Made by a program: the position numbers and the translations under genes. This document shows, piece after piece, positions 8,879 to 16,609 of a stretch of DNA of 38,946 nucleotides. The DNA lies in assembly GCA_943333275.1 (NCBI GenBank), contig CALQSQ010000054.1, forward strand, positions 1 through 38,946, written 5' to 3'. The notes below the pieces were generated by a model. It did not search any database. It saw nothing but the letters and a program-made list of their open reading frames with translations, and was not told the origin of the DNA. Positions within the stretch are counted from its first letter, which is position 1. Every line of letters starts with the position of its first letter. This DNA comes from Akkermansia muciniphila. GTDB lineage: Bacteria > Verrucomicrobiota > Verrucomicrobiia > Verrucomicrobiales > V1-33.

Positions 8879-9943
8879 ATGCCTTCCGCCAGCCATCTCA
8901 AGCCGACTCCCCTGCCAGCGACGGACTGGCTGGCAGCCGCCCCTCTGCCACCGCCATTCATCGTGCCTGAATCGCTAAAGGATTGGCAGATCCGGCGTCC
9001 ACAGATTCGGGAGATACTGACAAATTTGCTGGGCGACCTCCCTGCTCGTCCAGCCCAGCCGCGTGTGGAAGTGTTGTCCCGTGATGATCGGGGCGATTAT
9101 ACATTGGAAAAATTTGCATTCGACAACGGGTCCTGCGAGAGAGTGAGCGGCTACTGTTTCCTTCCGAAATCCGCCAGCGCCGAACAGCCTGCACCTGCGG
9201 TCCTTTATTGCCACTGGCACGGTGGCCAGTATGACATCGGCAAGGAGGAAATGCTGCTGACGAATGCCGTGCCCACTGCGCCCGGCCCGGCTCTGGCGCG
9301 CAAGGGGTATGTTGTCCTGGGCATTGATGCCTGCTGTTTCGGTGAGCGCAATGGCACGGGGCCGGATGGTCCGCTGCAAAAAGACGCCGCGGGCGAAATG
9401 TCTGCGGCAAAATTCCATCTCTGGTTCGGCCGTTCACTCTGGGGAATGATGCTGCGGGATGACCTCATGGCTCTGGACTACCTCTGCTCGCGGCCCGAAG
9501 TGGACACCCAGCGCATCGGCGTCACCGGCATCAGCATGGGCAGCACGCGCGCATGGTGGCTCATGGCTCTGGATGACCGGCTGCGCGCCGCCGTCTGCGT
9601 GGCCTGCTTGACGCGCTGCCAGAATCTCATCCGCCACGGCATGCTCAAGGCCCACGGCATCTATTATTTCGTGCCCAGCATTCTGAAACATCTCGACACG
9701 GAGGCCATCATCGCCCTCAGCGCGCCGCGCCCCCTCCTCTTCATGACGGGTGATCAGGACTCCGGTTCCCCGGTGGATGGGGTGCGCGAGATCGGTCGGA
9801 TCGTCGAACAAATCTACCAACTCCACGGCGAAGCTGCCGGCCCACTTTTTGAAAGCGCCATTTATCCCGGCGTCTCCCACGTCTACCTGCCGGAAATGTG
9901 GGATCGCACGCTGGAGTGGTTTGACCGGCACCTCGGTCCTTGA
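8879..9943 (+). CDS. Alpha/beta hydrolase, dienelactone hydrolase or acetyl-esterase like
   Basis: A 354-residue serine hydrolase from the ATG at 8879; an in-frame GTG at 8813 would add 22 residues of unconvincing sequence. The fold signatures are clear. CHWHGGQYDIG gives the oxyanion-loop region. TGISMGSTRAWW is the nucleophile elbow with Ser219. LFMTGDQDSGSP supplies Asp292 or Asp294 as the acid. GVSHVYLPEMW supplies His334. There is no signal peptide, so it is probably cytoplasmic. Relatives include dienelactone hydrolase-type and carbohydrate esterase-type enzymes. It is divergent from the SGNH/MBOAT pair and convergent, with a 32-bp gap, to the co-polymerase gene. A role in deacylating sugars is possible from context only. 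A weak promoter-like pair (TTGCCA at 8803, TAAATC at 8826) would favour the 8879 start. Confidence 0.8.
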   Translation: MPSASHLKPTPLPATDWLAAAPLPPPFIVPESLKDWQIRRPQIREILTNLLGDLPARPAQPRVEVLSRDDRGDYTLEKFAFDNGSCERVSGYCFLPKSASAEQPAPAVLYCHWHGGQYDIGKEEMLLTNAVPTAPGPALARKGYVVLGIDACCFGERNGTGPDGPLQKDAAGEMSAAKFHLWFGRSLWGMMLRDDLMALDYLCSRPEVDTQRIGVTGISMGSTRAWWLMALDDRLRAAVCVACLTRCQNLIRHGMLKAHGIYYFVPSILKHLDTEAIIALSAPRPLLFMTGDQDSGSPVDGVREIGRIVEQIYQLHGEAAGPLFESAIYPGVSHVYLPEMWDRTLEWFDRHLGP

Positions 9944-9975
9944 CGCAGACAACCCGCGTGCGGCCTTGGAATTTG

Positions 9976-12315
9976 TCAGGCTGGCAGGTGGTTGCGCAGG
10001 TAGTCCACCTTCGTCAGGTGCGGCACCAACTGCATCATCCGACTGGCCACAGTGGGTAAGTCTGTATGCATCTGATCGGTGACGCTGCCGATGATCAGGG
10101 CGCGGGTGGCCAGCATGGCCAGTTGTTCGCTCTCCGGGACCTCCCGGAGACTCGGAGCATCGAGAATGACCAGGTCGCAGGTGGAGCGAAACTGGTTGAG
10201 CATTTGCACAAACCAGGTCGCGTCAAAGAGGTGCTCCACATCAAGTCCGCGTGCGTCCCCTGCCTCCAGAGTGAACAATTGGCTGCCCGGAAAGCGCAGT
10301 GCTTCCGGCTGCCATTCCACGTGCGGAGCCTCGCGGGCGGCGTCGCTCAAACTGGGGGCGGCCACCTGTCTTGGAAAGTAGCGGTGCACCGATGGCCGGC
10401 GCAGATTGCCTTCGATGAGCACAACGCGATTGTTCTGTAGGGCTGCCGCGATGCCGATACCGGAGGCCACCAGGGATTTCCCCTCACCCCGGCGCACACT
10501 GGTGAGCATGACCACGGGGGCCTTCCCTCCAGGACTTGACCGATCATTCAGCAGGTTCTCAGCAATGCGGTGGAAAAACTGCTTTTCCGGAGAATCCGAT
10601 TGAAACAAACTGTAAAGCATCGCCTCAGGATATTCCTCGTCGGTGCCGGACAGCGTCGGAAGTTCTCCCAGGTCAGTGGCCCCCGCCGTCATTTGATGCA
10701 AGCCAGGGAGGCCTGCGGCGACGACTGGTGCCGCTGGTGCACCGGAGCGAAGTTGGCTGATCAGCCCGTCAATGCCCTTGCTGCGCAGCAGACCAATGGC
10801 CCCCAGCAACAGAGGAATGATCGTGAAAAGGGTCCCAAAACTCACTCCCGCCAGCACGAGGCTGAGCGGCTTGTTCGGAGCCACCGCCTTGCGTGGAGCC
10901 TCGGCCGTCTCGGCCAAGCGGAGATGCGTCACCTCGCTGAAGCGACTGCTCACGGTGGCCTCTTCCAGACGGGAGAGCAGCTTTTCATAAAGTGCCCGGT
11001 CGGATTGCAGCTGACTGCGCAGCATTTTACGCTCGACATTGTCCGTGCCATTTCCGGCCACGGTTCCCTTGGCGCTGCCGATTTGCTGTTGAATGGCGGC
11101 GACCTGATTGGTGAGGCTGGCCTGTTTGTTGCGCAGCTCACCGATCGTGCGCTGGAGCGCGCTGTTGATTTCATTTTTGAGCGAGGCATAGCCTTTCTCG
11201 AAGGAAAGCACGGCCGGGTGCTTTGGCAGGTAGCGCTGCTGGAGGATTTCCCGTTCGCGAAGTTTCTCAGTGAACTGCGCACGGAGCGTGGTCAGGGTGG
11301 GGATTTTAGAAAACCCATCCACAGCCAGCAGCTTCTCAACTTCACTGCCTGCCTTGTCCACCTGCGTGAGCGTTTGCACGATCTCCGCCAGTTCCACTTC
11401 CCGGCGCGTCTGCTCGGTGCTCAGCACCTTCAATTTCTCCCCGTCGCCGGCAAGTTGTTCCGCATCATCAACCAGCCCCTTCTCCCGGCAGTAGGCCGCG
11501 AGCTTTTCCTCGCTGGCCTGCACGCGCTTGCGAGCCTGATCCACCTCTTCCCGCAGGAAGACCGAAGCCTGCCGGGTGCTGGCACCCTCCTCATGGGCAA
11601 CATAATCCATGTAAGCCTGGGCCCAGCCGTTGGCCAGGGCTGCCGCGAGGCCGGCTTCGTGATGGCGCACGGCCACCTTCAGGATCAATGTTTCCTTGAT
11701 GTAATCCACCTTGGCCTTGTCGCAAATTTCCAGGAATCGCTGCCGTTGAATTGCCTGGGCCGTCAGTCCTGCGGTGGCTGGCGCAGGCAGAATCGCCTCC
11801 ATGAGCCGGCTGACCATGCTGGGTTTGGCGGGCGGGGCGACCATGGTTGCAAGCTGCTCGGGCGTCAGTTTGGACAGGAAAAATTCCAGGAAACGATGGC
11901 TCTGCATTTCCACCCGGTGGTTGTTCAGGAGCATGATGATATTGCTGGCTTCGGAACTGCTGTTGTCCACGACACGCTCGAAATTGAAGACTTTGTCATC
12001 GCGAATCCGCATCATGACATTGGCCTCGGCAAGGTATTCCGGCTGCCTTCCCAGCATGAAAAAAAGAAGCACACCGCAGCCCAGTCCGGCCAGCAGCGCG
12101 CTGATTTTCCAATGACGCAGAATGCAGCGCACCATGTCCTCAAGAATGATCCTGTTCGGCGCAACCGTCAGGGCACCCGGGCTCTGCCCTTCCCCACCCA
12201 CCAGATTCGGAAGGTGACTCAGAGGTATGGCCAGGGCGTAGGGAATCGTATTTTGCGGCAGAGCCGGGATGAGTGCGTTGGTGTTTGGGGAGGATGGGGT
12301 GCGGTCGGTACTCAT
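9976..12315 (-). CDS. Wzz/GumC-type polysaccharide co-polymerase fused to a BY-kinase-like domain
   Basis: A 779-residue inner-membrane protein that would control chain length and export of an exopolysaccharide. After a proline-rich N-tail there is a Wzz domain with TM1 at about 71-89, a long periplasmic part with coiled-coil sequence (about 245-460), and TM2 at about 484-510. The C-terminal domain resembles bacterial tyrosine kinases: Walker A-type RRGEGKS with Lys613, and Walker B LVILDAP with Asp719. The Walker A' motif, usually hydrophobic-D-x-D before LRRP, reads IEGNLRRP here (Glu635, Asn637), so both aspartates are replaced. The C-terminus has only one nearby tyrosine (in VDYLRNH) and no tyrosine cluster. 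The kinase domain may therefore be weak, atypical or purely structural. The gene overlaps the upstream glycosyltransferase by ATGA, implying translational coupling. Family membership is firm; loss of kinase activity is inferred. Confidence 0.88.
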   Translation of the reverse strand: MSTDRTPSSPNTNALIPALPQNTIPYALAIPLSHLPNLVGGEGQSPGALTVAPNRIILEDMVRCILRHWKISALLAGLGCGVLLFFMLGRQPEYLAEANVMMRIRDDKVFNFERVVDNSSSEASNIIMLLNNHRVEMQSHRFLEFFLSKLTPEQLATMVAPPAKPSMVSRLMEAILPAPATAGLTAQAIQRQRFLEICDKAKVDYIKETLILKVAVRHHEAGLAAALANGWAQAYMDYVAHEEGASTRQASVFLREEVDQARKRVQASEEKLAAYCREKGLVDDAEQLAGDGEKLKVLSTEQTRREVELAEIVQTLTQVDKAGSEVEKLLAVDGFSKIPTLTTLRAQFTEKLREREILQQRYLPKHPAVLSFEKGYASLKNEINSALQRTIGELRNKQASLTNQVAAIQQQIGSAKGTVAGNGTDNVERKMLRSQLQSDRALYEKLLSRLEEATVSSRFSEVTHLRLAETAEAPRKAVAPNKPLSLVLAGVSFGTLFTIIPLLLGAIGLLRSKGIDGLISQLRSGAPAAPVVAAGLPGLHQMTAGATDLGELPTLSGTDEEYPEAMLYSLFQSDSPEKQFFHRIAENLLNDRSSPGGKAPVVMLTSVRRGEGKSLVASGIGIAAALQNNRVVLIEGNLRRPSVHRYFPRQVAAPSLSDAAREAPHVEWQPEALRFPGSQLFTLEAGDARGLDVEHLFDATWFVQMLNQFRSTCDLVILDAPSLREVPESEQLAMLATRALIIGSVTDQMHTDLPTVASRMMQLVPHLTKVDYLRNHLPA

Positions 12316-13538
12316 ACGTGTAGGGCGGGCTGGAATGTGGCCACTGGGGTGGCCAGGGTTGAAAAAATTTGCTGCATCATCACTGCATTGACGCGGTGGA
12401 CATCGAACCGGCTGACAGCAAGCTGCCGGGAATGTGCGGAGATCTCAGGAAGTCGCTGCGGACGGGCCGCGAGCATGCGCATGGCGTAACAAAGTCCGGC
12501 GACGTGGCGGGGACGCACGAGGTAACCGTTCTTGCCCTCCATCACCGGCTCCTGCGCCCGGCGTTGCAACTCGCCAGCGGTGGTAAGTTGCACCGTCTCC
12601 CGCGCACCTACGGAATCCGTGGTGATGATCGGCAATCCTGCAGCCAGGGCCTCCAGACTGGCCCGGGGCACTCCCTCGCGGTAATAGGTCGGCAGCACAA
12701 AGGCGTGGGCTTGCGCCAGAAATGGCCGGACATCCGCCTGACTTCCATGATAGTGGATCAATCCCTCGGCCACCCATGATTCAACCTGTGCGGCACTGAT
12801 GCCATCAGGACCGGGATCTGCCGCGCCCAGCACGTGGAATTGCCACAGGGGAAATTCTGCCTTGAGTGCGCGGGCCGCCTCCACATATTCCGGGATGCCC
12901 TTGCTTTTTAACAGGCGGGACACGAGCACAAAATTCATCCGCCCGCGCTCCACGCCGATCGTGTCCACCTGCCGGGGGGTGAATGCATCCAGCTCAACCC
13001 CCGAGCCATTGACGACCTGACTGGGGGTGTCCCGATGCAGGATTCCCCGCTCTCTAAGCAGGCGCTCGTCCTCCTTGTTTTGCAGAAACACCAGCGTGGC
13101 CCGGCGCAGTGCCACCCGGTAAAGCAGACTGCTCACCCGCCCCACCAGCCACTGCTTGAGGGACCGGGCTGGGGCAAAGGCATAGCCCAGTCCACAGATC
13201 AGCGGATAGATGGCCGGGACGTGTTCCAGGGAGGCGGCGATGCTGCCGTAGACCACGGACTTGATTGTGTAAGGCAGGACGGCGTCCGGTGCCTCCGCGC
13301 GGATCACCCGGCGCAGTTCCTGAAAAGCCCGCCAATCCACCATCGGGTTCATCCCGGACCTCGCGCCACTGAGTTCCACGAACCTGCCGCCAATGCTGGT
13401 GAGAAATTCTTCGGCCGCTCCTCCCGGGCCGCTCGCCGCTGCCACCACCTCCCATCCTTTGCTGGCGATGGAGCGGATCAGTTCTTTGCGATGACACAGG
13501 AGGGTCTTCGGATCGGCAGTGAGAAGGAGCAATTTCAT
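12312..13538 (-). CDS. Glycosyltransferase, GT4 family
   Basis: A 408-residue GT-B glycosyltransferase that would add a sugar to the lipid-linked repeat unit on the cytoplasmic face. I chose the ATG at 13538 (MKLLLLTADPKTLL) because an upstream in-frame start at 13577 would lie before the predicted -10 element and adds non-family sequence. The N-terminal domain has the pattern of PglA/TuaC-like enzymes (HRKELIRSIASKGWEV, with YTIKSVVYGSIAA further on). The C-terminal domain has NFVLVSRLLKSKGIPEYVEAA, the block REGVPRASLEALAAGLP with the E-x7-E motif (Glu288, Glu296), and GENGYLV-type sequence (GKNGYLVRP). It is first in a two-gene unit with the co-polymerase. The donor sugar cannot be read from the sequence. 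Confidence 0.9.
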   Translation of the reverse strand: MKLLLLTADPKTLLCHRKELIRSIASKGWEVVAAASGPGGAAEEFLTSIGGRFVELSGARSGMNPMVDWRAFQELRRVIRAEAPDAVLPYTIKSVVYGSIAASLEHVPAIYPLICGLGYAFAPARSLKQWLVGRVSSLLYRVALRRATLVFLQNKEDERLLRERGILHRDTPSQVVNGSGVELDAFTPRQVDTIGVERGRMNFVLVSRLLKSKGIPEYVEAARALKAEFPLWQFHVLGAADPGPDGISAAQVESWVAEGLIHYHGSQADVRPFLAQAHAFVLPTYYREGVPRASLEALAAGLPIITTDSVGARETVQLTTAGELQRRAQEPVMEGKNGYLVRPRHVAGLCYAMRMLAARPQRLPEISAHSRQLAVSRFDVHRVNAVMMQQIFSTLATPVATFQPALHV

Positions 13539-13567
13539 GGCAGTTGTCGGAAAGTTCGAAATATGGA

Positions 13568-13586
13568 AATTATGCAATCCATAATT
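13568..13586. promoter_or_regulatory. Inverted repeat AATTATG/CATAATT over the leftward -10 element
   Basis: A perfect 7-bp inverted repeat, AATTATG at 13568-13574 and CATAATT at 13580-13586, with a 5-base spacer. It covers the predicted -10 box of the leftward promoter, where a bound repressor would block transcription. It could also be a hairpin near the transcript start. No regulator gene lies in the window. Confidence 0.4.
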
Positions 13587-13596
13587 CGAAAATCAA
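13569..13596 (-). promoter_or_regulatory. Candidate sigma-70-type promoter for glycosyltransferase and co-polymerase
   Basis: On the minus strand, TTGATT (plus-strand 13591-13596) and CATAAT (13569-13574) are separated by 16 bp in an AT-rich tract that contrasts with the GC-rich genes around it. Transcription would begin near 13562, about 24 bases before the ATG at 13538. The boxes match the consensus at 4/6 and 5/6. This is sequence evidence only. Confidence 0.45.
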
Positions 13597-13662
13597 CAAT
13601 TACAATAAAAATATTAGAAATTAGAACAAGAATTGCGATGCCTTGTTGATCTTAGTGAATTT

Positions 13663-13676
13663 TATCAAATTTGATA
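13663..13676. promoter_or_regulatory. 14-bp perfect palindrome, candidate operator
   Basis: TATCAAATTTGATA is a perfect 14-bp palindrome in the divergent intergenic region, 14 bp upstream of the predicted rightward -35 box. A wider pair, GAATTT (13657-13662) and AAATTC (13683-13688), encloses it. The form suits a dimeric helix-turn-helix regulator controlling the exopolysaccharide locus. The AT-richness of the region raises the chance of random palindromes, so confidence is moderate. Confidence 0.45.
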
Positions 13677-13690
13677 TCCTTTAAATTCTA

Positions 13691-13719
13691 TTGAGTATCA
13701 TTTTTAAACTTTTTAGATT
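13691..13719 (+). promoter_or_regulatory. Candidate sigma-70-type promoter for the rightward exopolysaccharide operon
   Basis: TTGAGT (13691-13696) and TAGATT (13714-13719), spaced by 17 bp, each match the consensus at 4/6. The start point would be near 13727, leaving a leader of about 35 bases before the flippase ATG at 13762. No strong Shine-Dalgarno sequence precedes that ATG. Confidence 0.4.
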
Positions 13720-13761
13720 GCAACCACTGAAATTTTCATTATATTTTCCATCCCCAATAGA

Positions 13762-15189
13762 ATGAATGAATCGACCACCATTTCCCCGAACCCCGTTTTT
13801 CAAGAAAAACCATCCAGATTTGGCTTCCTGAAAAACAGCGGCATCGTCTCCAGCCTCATCGCTATCGGCTCGCTGACGTTGATGGTAAAACTCATCGCCT
13901 TTGGCAAGGACCTTCTGGTGGCCCATCAGTTTGGCGTCTCTGATGAACTGGACGCCTTCCTCATCGCCTTTCTCATACCGTCCCTGATCCCGATGGTCTT
14001 TGCGCAAAGCACACCCATCGCCCTGATGCCCGCCTACACCCAGACGAGAGCGAGGCACGGAGTCCGCGCGGCCAACGAACTCGCCATCCAGAGCATCCGG
14101 GTCTATGCCACGGGATTGCTGGTCATCATCATCGTGACCTATCTCGCCCGCGGTTTGATTGTCCCCTTGCTGACAAGTCAGTTTTCACCCGAGAAACGCG
14201 CCCTCACCGCACAGTTGTTTGTCGCGCTGCTGCCATTTGGATTTCTCTACGGGCTTTCGTTCGGCCTGGTGACATGGCTGCAGGCGCAGAAGCGTTTCGT
14301 GCTCACTTCCGTCACCCCTGCGCTCATGCCCTTGTGTTCGATGTTCTTTCTGTTCTTCGGGGGCGTGCACCTTGGAGTGTGGTCCTTCGTCTGGGGCACC
14401 ACGCTGGGTTCGGCACTGCTGCTGGGCATCCTCTGGATCGCGGCCCGGCGCGATGGACTGACGGTGGAGGGAATCTTTGGAACCCTCAATGCCGAAACCC
14501 GCAAGGTGAGCCGCGAAAGCCTGGCCCTCCTCGCCGGAGGCACCCTCCTCTGCGGTTTGCCAGTGCTCGATCAGATCATGGCCGGCTGGCTCGAAAGCGG
14601 CAGTGTGGCGGTGCTGAGTTATTCGGAGAAAATTTGCAGCATCGCCCTTTCCATCATCGCCGGATCCGTGGCCCAGGGCATCTACCCTTATTTCGCCGAG
14701 CAGGTCAGCCGGGGAGACTGGGCGGTATTGAAATCCACGACGTGGCGATACTCGCTCATCATCATCGGCGGATCGCTGCCCATCGTGGCCATCTTCTGGT
14801 GGGCCGCCCCGTGGATGGTGGAGCACCTCTTCCAACGCGGAGCCTTCGAGACGTCTGACACCCACCGCGTGGCGGATGTCCTGAGATTCCACGCTTTGCA
14901 AATCCCCTTCTACATCGCCGCCGTCATGGCCTCACGGGTCATTCTGGCCCTGCGTGCGGGCAGTTTCCTTTTCTACACCTCCCTGGTCAATCTCGCGGCG
15001 AATTTTGCCCTGAATCTGATGTTCATGAAATGGCTTGGCGTGGCTGGTCTCGCCCTCGCCACGGCTGGCGTCTACCTCATTTCCTCCATCATGCTCTATG
15101 CCTACATGCTCATGATCCTTCCCCGCTGCATCGCCGCACACCAGCAACTCGAGCCAGCCCTACCCTCGCCTCCCGAATTCCTCCCATGA
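13762..15189 (+). CDS. MurJ/MviN-like lipid flippase, probable Wzx role
   Basis: A 475-residue polytopic membrane protein of the MurJ/MviN branch of the MOP flippase superfamily. The sequence LIAFGKDLLVAHQFGVSDELDAFLIAFLIPSL is the typical N-terminal signature (glide over TM1-TM2 with a G-x-x-D-E-x-D-A-F motif). Many further hydrophobic segments follow, consistent with 12-14 membrane spans. MurJ itself flips lipid II, but this copy is first in an exopolysaccharide operon and is followed by a sugar transferase with a 4-base ATGA overlap. The likely cargo is therefore an undecaprenyl-linked oligosaccharide. Whether the genome carries a separate housekeeping murJ cannot be seen here. Family firm, substrate inferred. 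Confidence 0.88.
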   Translation: MNESTTISPNPVFQEKPSRFGFLKNSGIVSSLIAIGSLTLMVKLIAFGKDLLVAHQFGVSDELDAFLIAFLIPSLIPMVFAQSTPIALMPAYTQTRARHGVRAANELAIQSIRVYATGLLVIIIVTYLARGLIVPLLTSQFSPEKRALTAQLFVALLPFGFLYGLSFGLVTWLQAQKRFVLTSVTPALMPLCSMFFLFFGGVHLGVWSFVWGTTLGSALLLGILWIAARRDGLTVEGIFGTLNAETRKVSRESLALLAGGTLLCGLPVLDQIMAGWLESGSVAVLSYSEKICSIALSIIAGSVAQGIYPYFAEQVSRGDWAVLKSTTWRYSLIIIGGSLPIVAIFWWAAPWMVEHLFQRGAFETSDTHRVADVLRFHALQIPFYIAAVMASRVILALRAGSFLFYTSLVNLAANFALNLMFMKWLGVAGLALATAGVYLISSIMLYAYMLMILPRCIAAHQQLEPALPSPPEFLP

Positions 15190-16601
15190 GCACCTCCGCC
15201 CCCCAGGCCGCCCCGTCCCGCGTTCAAACCGTCAACAGCCTGGTCGTGCCCAGGCTCAGACGAATCGCCGGACTTTTTGCCACGATCCCTCCCTTCACCT
15301 GGCTGGTGTATGACTTTGCCGTTGCTGCACTCAGCATGTCCTGGGCCTACTCGCACAGCCCTCAGGCCTGGGAGGCATTCAACCTTCCCCGCCACCTCGC
15401 CTGGGGTTCCGCCAGTTTGATCTTTGGGACGTCCGTTGCCATCACCAGCCACGTCTTTGGTCTCCATGATCGCACCGTGCGCCGCACCGTGACCGGGCTC
15501 ATCACCCAGAGCCTCATCGCCGTCCTGGTCGCCATCGTCTCACTGGTCACGATTTCCGCCATCTTCTTCTATCAGGATGTGGGGCGAAACATTCTGGGCC
15601 TCGCGGCCATTGGCACGACCAGTGCCCTGGTTCTGTGCCGCGCGTTTGCCTGGCACTTCGCAACGCGCCACCCCGAGTGCATCGGTCTGCTGGGCGACCG
15701 CGACTTTGTCAACAAAGCCCAGGCATTTCTTGAAGCGACCAAGCGCCCCATCCGTCTCTGTCCCATCGTACTCGATGAAAAGGAGACCCACGTCGTCTCG
15801 CTCTCCTCGCTCCCTGACTGGGCGGCGCTCATGCAAATGGATGAAATCGTCTTCCACGGCGACCCCACGCCGGAAATTCGCGATGCCCTCCTCCGCTGCC
15901 TGGACACCGGCGTCCGGGTCATCAGCTACACCGCGCACCTGGAAAAAAATCATGAATGCGTGGCGGTGAATGAACTCAGCGAATCATGGTTTCTCTCCAA
16001 CGACATTCGCGCGCTCCATCCGCATTACATGATCCTGAAACGCGCCTCGGACATTTTCATCTCGGCGCTCGGACTCCTGCTCTCCTCACCCCTCATGCTC
16101 CTGGCAGTGATCGCCATCAAACTGGAAAGCCCCGGACCAGCCTTCTACAAGCAAACCCGCATCGGCCTGCGCAACCGCCCGTTCTCCATTTACAAACTCC
16201 GCTCCATGCGGCTCGACGCCGAAAAGGGCGGAGCCCAGTGGGCCTGCAAAAACGACAATCGCATCCTGCGCGTCGGTAAAATTCTCCGCAAGACCCGCAT
16301 GGACGAAGTTCCCCAGTTTTGGAACATCCTCAAGGGCGACATGGCCTTCATCGGTCCCCGCCCGGAGCGTCCGGAATTCGTCGACTCCCTGGCCGAAGCA
16401 ATCCCCTACTACCGCCCGCGTCACTTGTTGAAACCCGGTCTCACCGGCTGGGCCCAGATCAATGTCGACTACGGCGCCAGCGTTGACGACGCACGGGAGA
16501 AACTTCGCTACGACCTCTTCTACGTCAAGGAAGCGTCTCTGAAATTCGACCTTCACGTCTGCATTCGCACCATCGGCGCCATCATGCGCGGCGCCAGATA
16601 A
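15186..16601 (+). CDS. Polyprenyl-phosphate sugar-1-phosphate transferase (WcaJ/CpsE-like)
   Basis: A 471-residue membrane enzyme that would begin repeat-unit assembly by moving a sugar-1-phosphate from a nucleotide sugar to undecaprenyl phosphate. The start at 15186 overlaps the flippase stop (ATGA); an upstream start at 15030 lies inside the flippase and adds non-family sequence. The N-terminal half holds about four membrane segments and a soluble central domain. The C-terminal bacterial sugar-transferase domain begins at KRASDIFISALGLLLSSP (a membrane re-entrant helix) and has FYKQTRIGLRNRPFSIYKLRSM, the catalytic KTRMDEVPQFWNILKGDM with Asp373-Glu374, IGPRPERPEF and KPGLTGWAQINVDYG. All family signatures are intact. 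The specific sugar (glucose, galactose or an N-acetyl sugar) is not predictable. Confidence 0.94.
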   Translation: MSTSAPQAAPSRVQTVNSLVVPRLRRIAGLFATIPPFTWLVYDFAVAALSMSWAYSHSPQAWEAFNLPRHLAWGSASLIFGTSVAITSHVFGLHDRTVRRTVTGLITQSLIAVLVAIVSLVTISAIFFYQDVGRNILGLAAIGTTSALVLCRAFAWHFATRHPECIGLLGDRDFVNKAQAFLEATKRPIRLCPIVLDEKETHVVSLSSLPDWAALMQMDEIVFHGDPTPEIRDALLRCLDTGVRVISYTAHLEKNHECVAVNELSESWFLSNDIRALHPHYMILKRASDIFISALGLLLSSPLMLLAVIAIKLESPGPAFYKQTRIGLRNRPFSIYKLRSMRLDAEKGGAQWACKNDNRILRVGKILRKTRMDEVPQFWNILKGDMAFIGPRPERPEFVDSLAEAIPYYRPRHLLKPGLTGWAQINVDYGASVDDAREKLRYDLFYVKEASLKFDLHVCIRTIGAIMRGAR

Positions 16602-16609
16602 ATCCACCC

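Noticed and set aside
10570..12489. A 639-codon open frame on the plus strand
   Set aside because: It is antisense to the co-polymerase gene, has no recognisable domain or hydrophobic pattern, and is rich in His, Gln and Arg, as expected from the complement of a GC-rich gene.
15030..15185. Longer N-terminus of the sugar transferase
   Set aside because: The extra 52 residues are rich in His, Arg and Pro, lie inside the flippase gene, and have no family match. The ATGA overlap at 15186 is a better start.
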